Positions 12,885 to 13,722 of a stretch of 13,722 nucleotides of DNA are shown piece after piece. Made by a program: the position numbers and the translations under genes. A model generated the notes under the pieces. The model searched no databases. It was not told the DNA's origin and worked only from the letters and a program-made list of their open reading frames with translations. Position 1 is the first letter of the stretch. The number at the start of each line of letters is the position of its first letter. Source of the stretch: Fusobacterium sp. (GTDB lineage: Bacteria > Fusobacteriota > Fusobacteriia > Fusobacteriales > Fusobacteriaceae). The DNA is taken from assembly GCA_019416865.1 (NCBI GenBank), contig DXWL01000044.1, forward strand, positions 1 through 13,722, given 5' to 3'.

Positions 12885-13685
12885 ATGGAGATAATAAAAA
12901 TAAGAGGACTTAATTTTTCCTATGGAAACAGAAAAATTTTAAAAGATATAGATTTAGATATTTCAGAAAAAAAGATAACAGGAATTTTAGGACCTAATGG
13001 ATGTGGAAAAACCACTCTTTTAAAAAATATTTTGGGATATTTAAAAAGCAATAATGGAGATATCTTCTTACAAGAAAAAAATATAAAAGAATTTTCTCAA
13101 AAAGAAAAGGCAAAATTTATTTCTTTTGTTCCTCAAAAATCTCAATTTTCTGCTAATATGACAGTTAGGGATTTTGTTCTTATGGGACGCCTTCCACATC
13201 TTAACAACAGTTGGAATGGATACTCTGAAAATGATGAAGAAATAGCTGAAAAATATCTTGCTGAACTTGATCTAAAAAAATTTTCCGAAAGAAAAATTCT
13301 TACCCTTTCTGGAGGAGAATTTCAAAGAGCAGTTCTTGCAAGAGCTCTTACACAGGAAACAAAAATAATTTTATTAGATGAACCTACATCAGCTCTTGAC
13401 CTTAACCATGCTCTTGATCTTATGGAAAAAATAAAAAAAAGTGTAAGAGAAAAGGGGCTGACTGCAGTAGTCGTTATTCATGATCTTAATTTAGCATCCA
13501 TATTTTGTGATGAAATTATAATGCTTAAAGAGGGGAAAGTTTTTTCAAAAGGTATTCCTCAAGAAGTTTTCACAGAAAAAAATTTAAAAGAGGTATATGA
13601 TTTAGACTGCTCTATTCTCACAATAGAAAACAATATTCCTTATATAGTTCCAAAAATAAAAAATGGGGCTGTTGCAAACTTGTAA
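12885..13685 (+). CDS. ABC transporter ATPase (heme/iron)
   Basis: The 266-residue ATPase has all expected motifs: Walker A GPNGCGKTT (36-44), Q-loop Q84 in FVPQKSQF, signature LSGGE (141-145), Walker B IILLDE (161-166) with the D-loop SALDL, and switch His199 in VVIHDLN. It is of the FecE/BtuD/HmuV type and powers the adjacent FecCD-type permease. The ATG immediately follows the permease stop with no spacer, and AGAGGTGA lies 7 nt upstream inside the permease end. The gene is complete. Only 37 AT-rich bases follow in the window; they contain no clear terminator, so the operon may continue, perhaps to the missing binding protein. HmuV would be the name if heme is the substrate. Confidence 0.92.
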   Translation: MEIIKIRGLNFSYGNRKILKDIDLDISEKKITGILGPNGCGKTTLLKNILGYLKSNNGDIFLQEKNIKEFSQKEKAKFISFVPQKSQFSANMTVRDFVLMGRLPHLNNSWNGYSENDEEIAEKYLAELDLKKFSERKILTLSGGEFQRAVLARALTQETKIILLDEPTSALDLNHALDLMEKIKKSVREKGLTAVVVIHDLNLASIFCDEIIMLKEGKVFSKGIPQEVFTEKNLKEVYDLDCSILTIENNIPYIVPKIKNGAVANL

Positions 13686-13722
13686 AAAATAAAATTCTCT
13701 AAGAAAAAATAGTTTCTATTTA

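Noticed and set aside
1..13722. CRISPR array, tRNA or rRNA genes, intact insertion sequence
   Set aside because: No regularly spaced direct repeats, no tRNA- or rRNA-like sequence and no transposase frame were seen on either strand.

Overview
The window looks like chromosomal DNA from a low-GC, Gram-negative-type anaerobe, most likely a Fusobacterium or close relative. Base composition is very AT-rich. Ribosome binding sites are strong GGAGG/AGGAG types. There is a clear outer membrane (a TonB-dependent receptor, a small beta-barrel protein and TonB/ExbB/ExbD). It also carries a radical-SAM heme-opening enzyme next to a flavodoxin-like partner, a pairing I know best from the Fusobacterium nucleatum hmu locus. 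The species cannot be fixed from the sequence alone.

Left third (1-5541). A small outer-membrane beta-barrel gene (minus strand) has its own terminator and a good sigma-70-type promoter. Between it and tldD lie a very short candidate RNA on the plus strand (about 917-971) and a 183-codon, N-terminally incomplete Abi_2/HEPN-type gene on the minus strand. The two halves of the TldD/TldE metalloprotease follow: tldD on the minus strand and tldE (pmbA) on the plus strand. They are separated by an unrecognised 263-residue protein gene (minus), a hairpin that insulates tldD, and a long imperfect palindrome in non-coding DNA. A bidirectional terminator (5505-5541) closes this region.

Right two thirds (5547-13685) form a heme/iron acquisition locus built as two divergent operons around a 268-bp AT-rich control region. 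Leftward (minus), tightly spaced: a DUF454/YbaN-like membrane protein, exbB, exbD, tonB, hmuW (anaerobilin synthase-like radical SAM enzyme) and hmuF (flavodoxin-like). Rightward (plus): a TonB-dependent outer membrane receptor, a FecCD-type permease and its ATPase. A substrate-binding protein is not in the window and may lie beyond the right edge. The inferred pathway: the receptor, energised by TonB-ExbBD, brings heme across the outer membrane; the ABC transporter moves it into the cytoplasm; HmuW opens the porphyrin without oxygen and releases iron; HmuF handles heme and/or reduces the linear tetrapyrrole.

The control region holds two strong divergent promoters, two near-identical 13-bp sites (TTTGWCTAACAAA) in opposite orientation, and a separate 5-1-5 palindrome over one -35 box. 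These are good candidates for operators that regulate both operons together. Start codons of tldD, the unrecognised gene and the permease were moved downstream of the longest reading frame, on ribosome-binding-site and promoter evidence.
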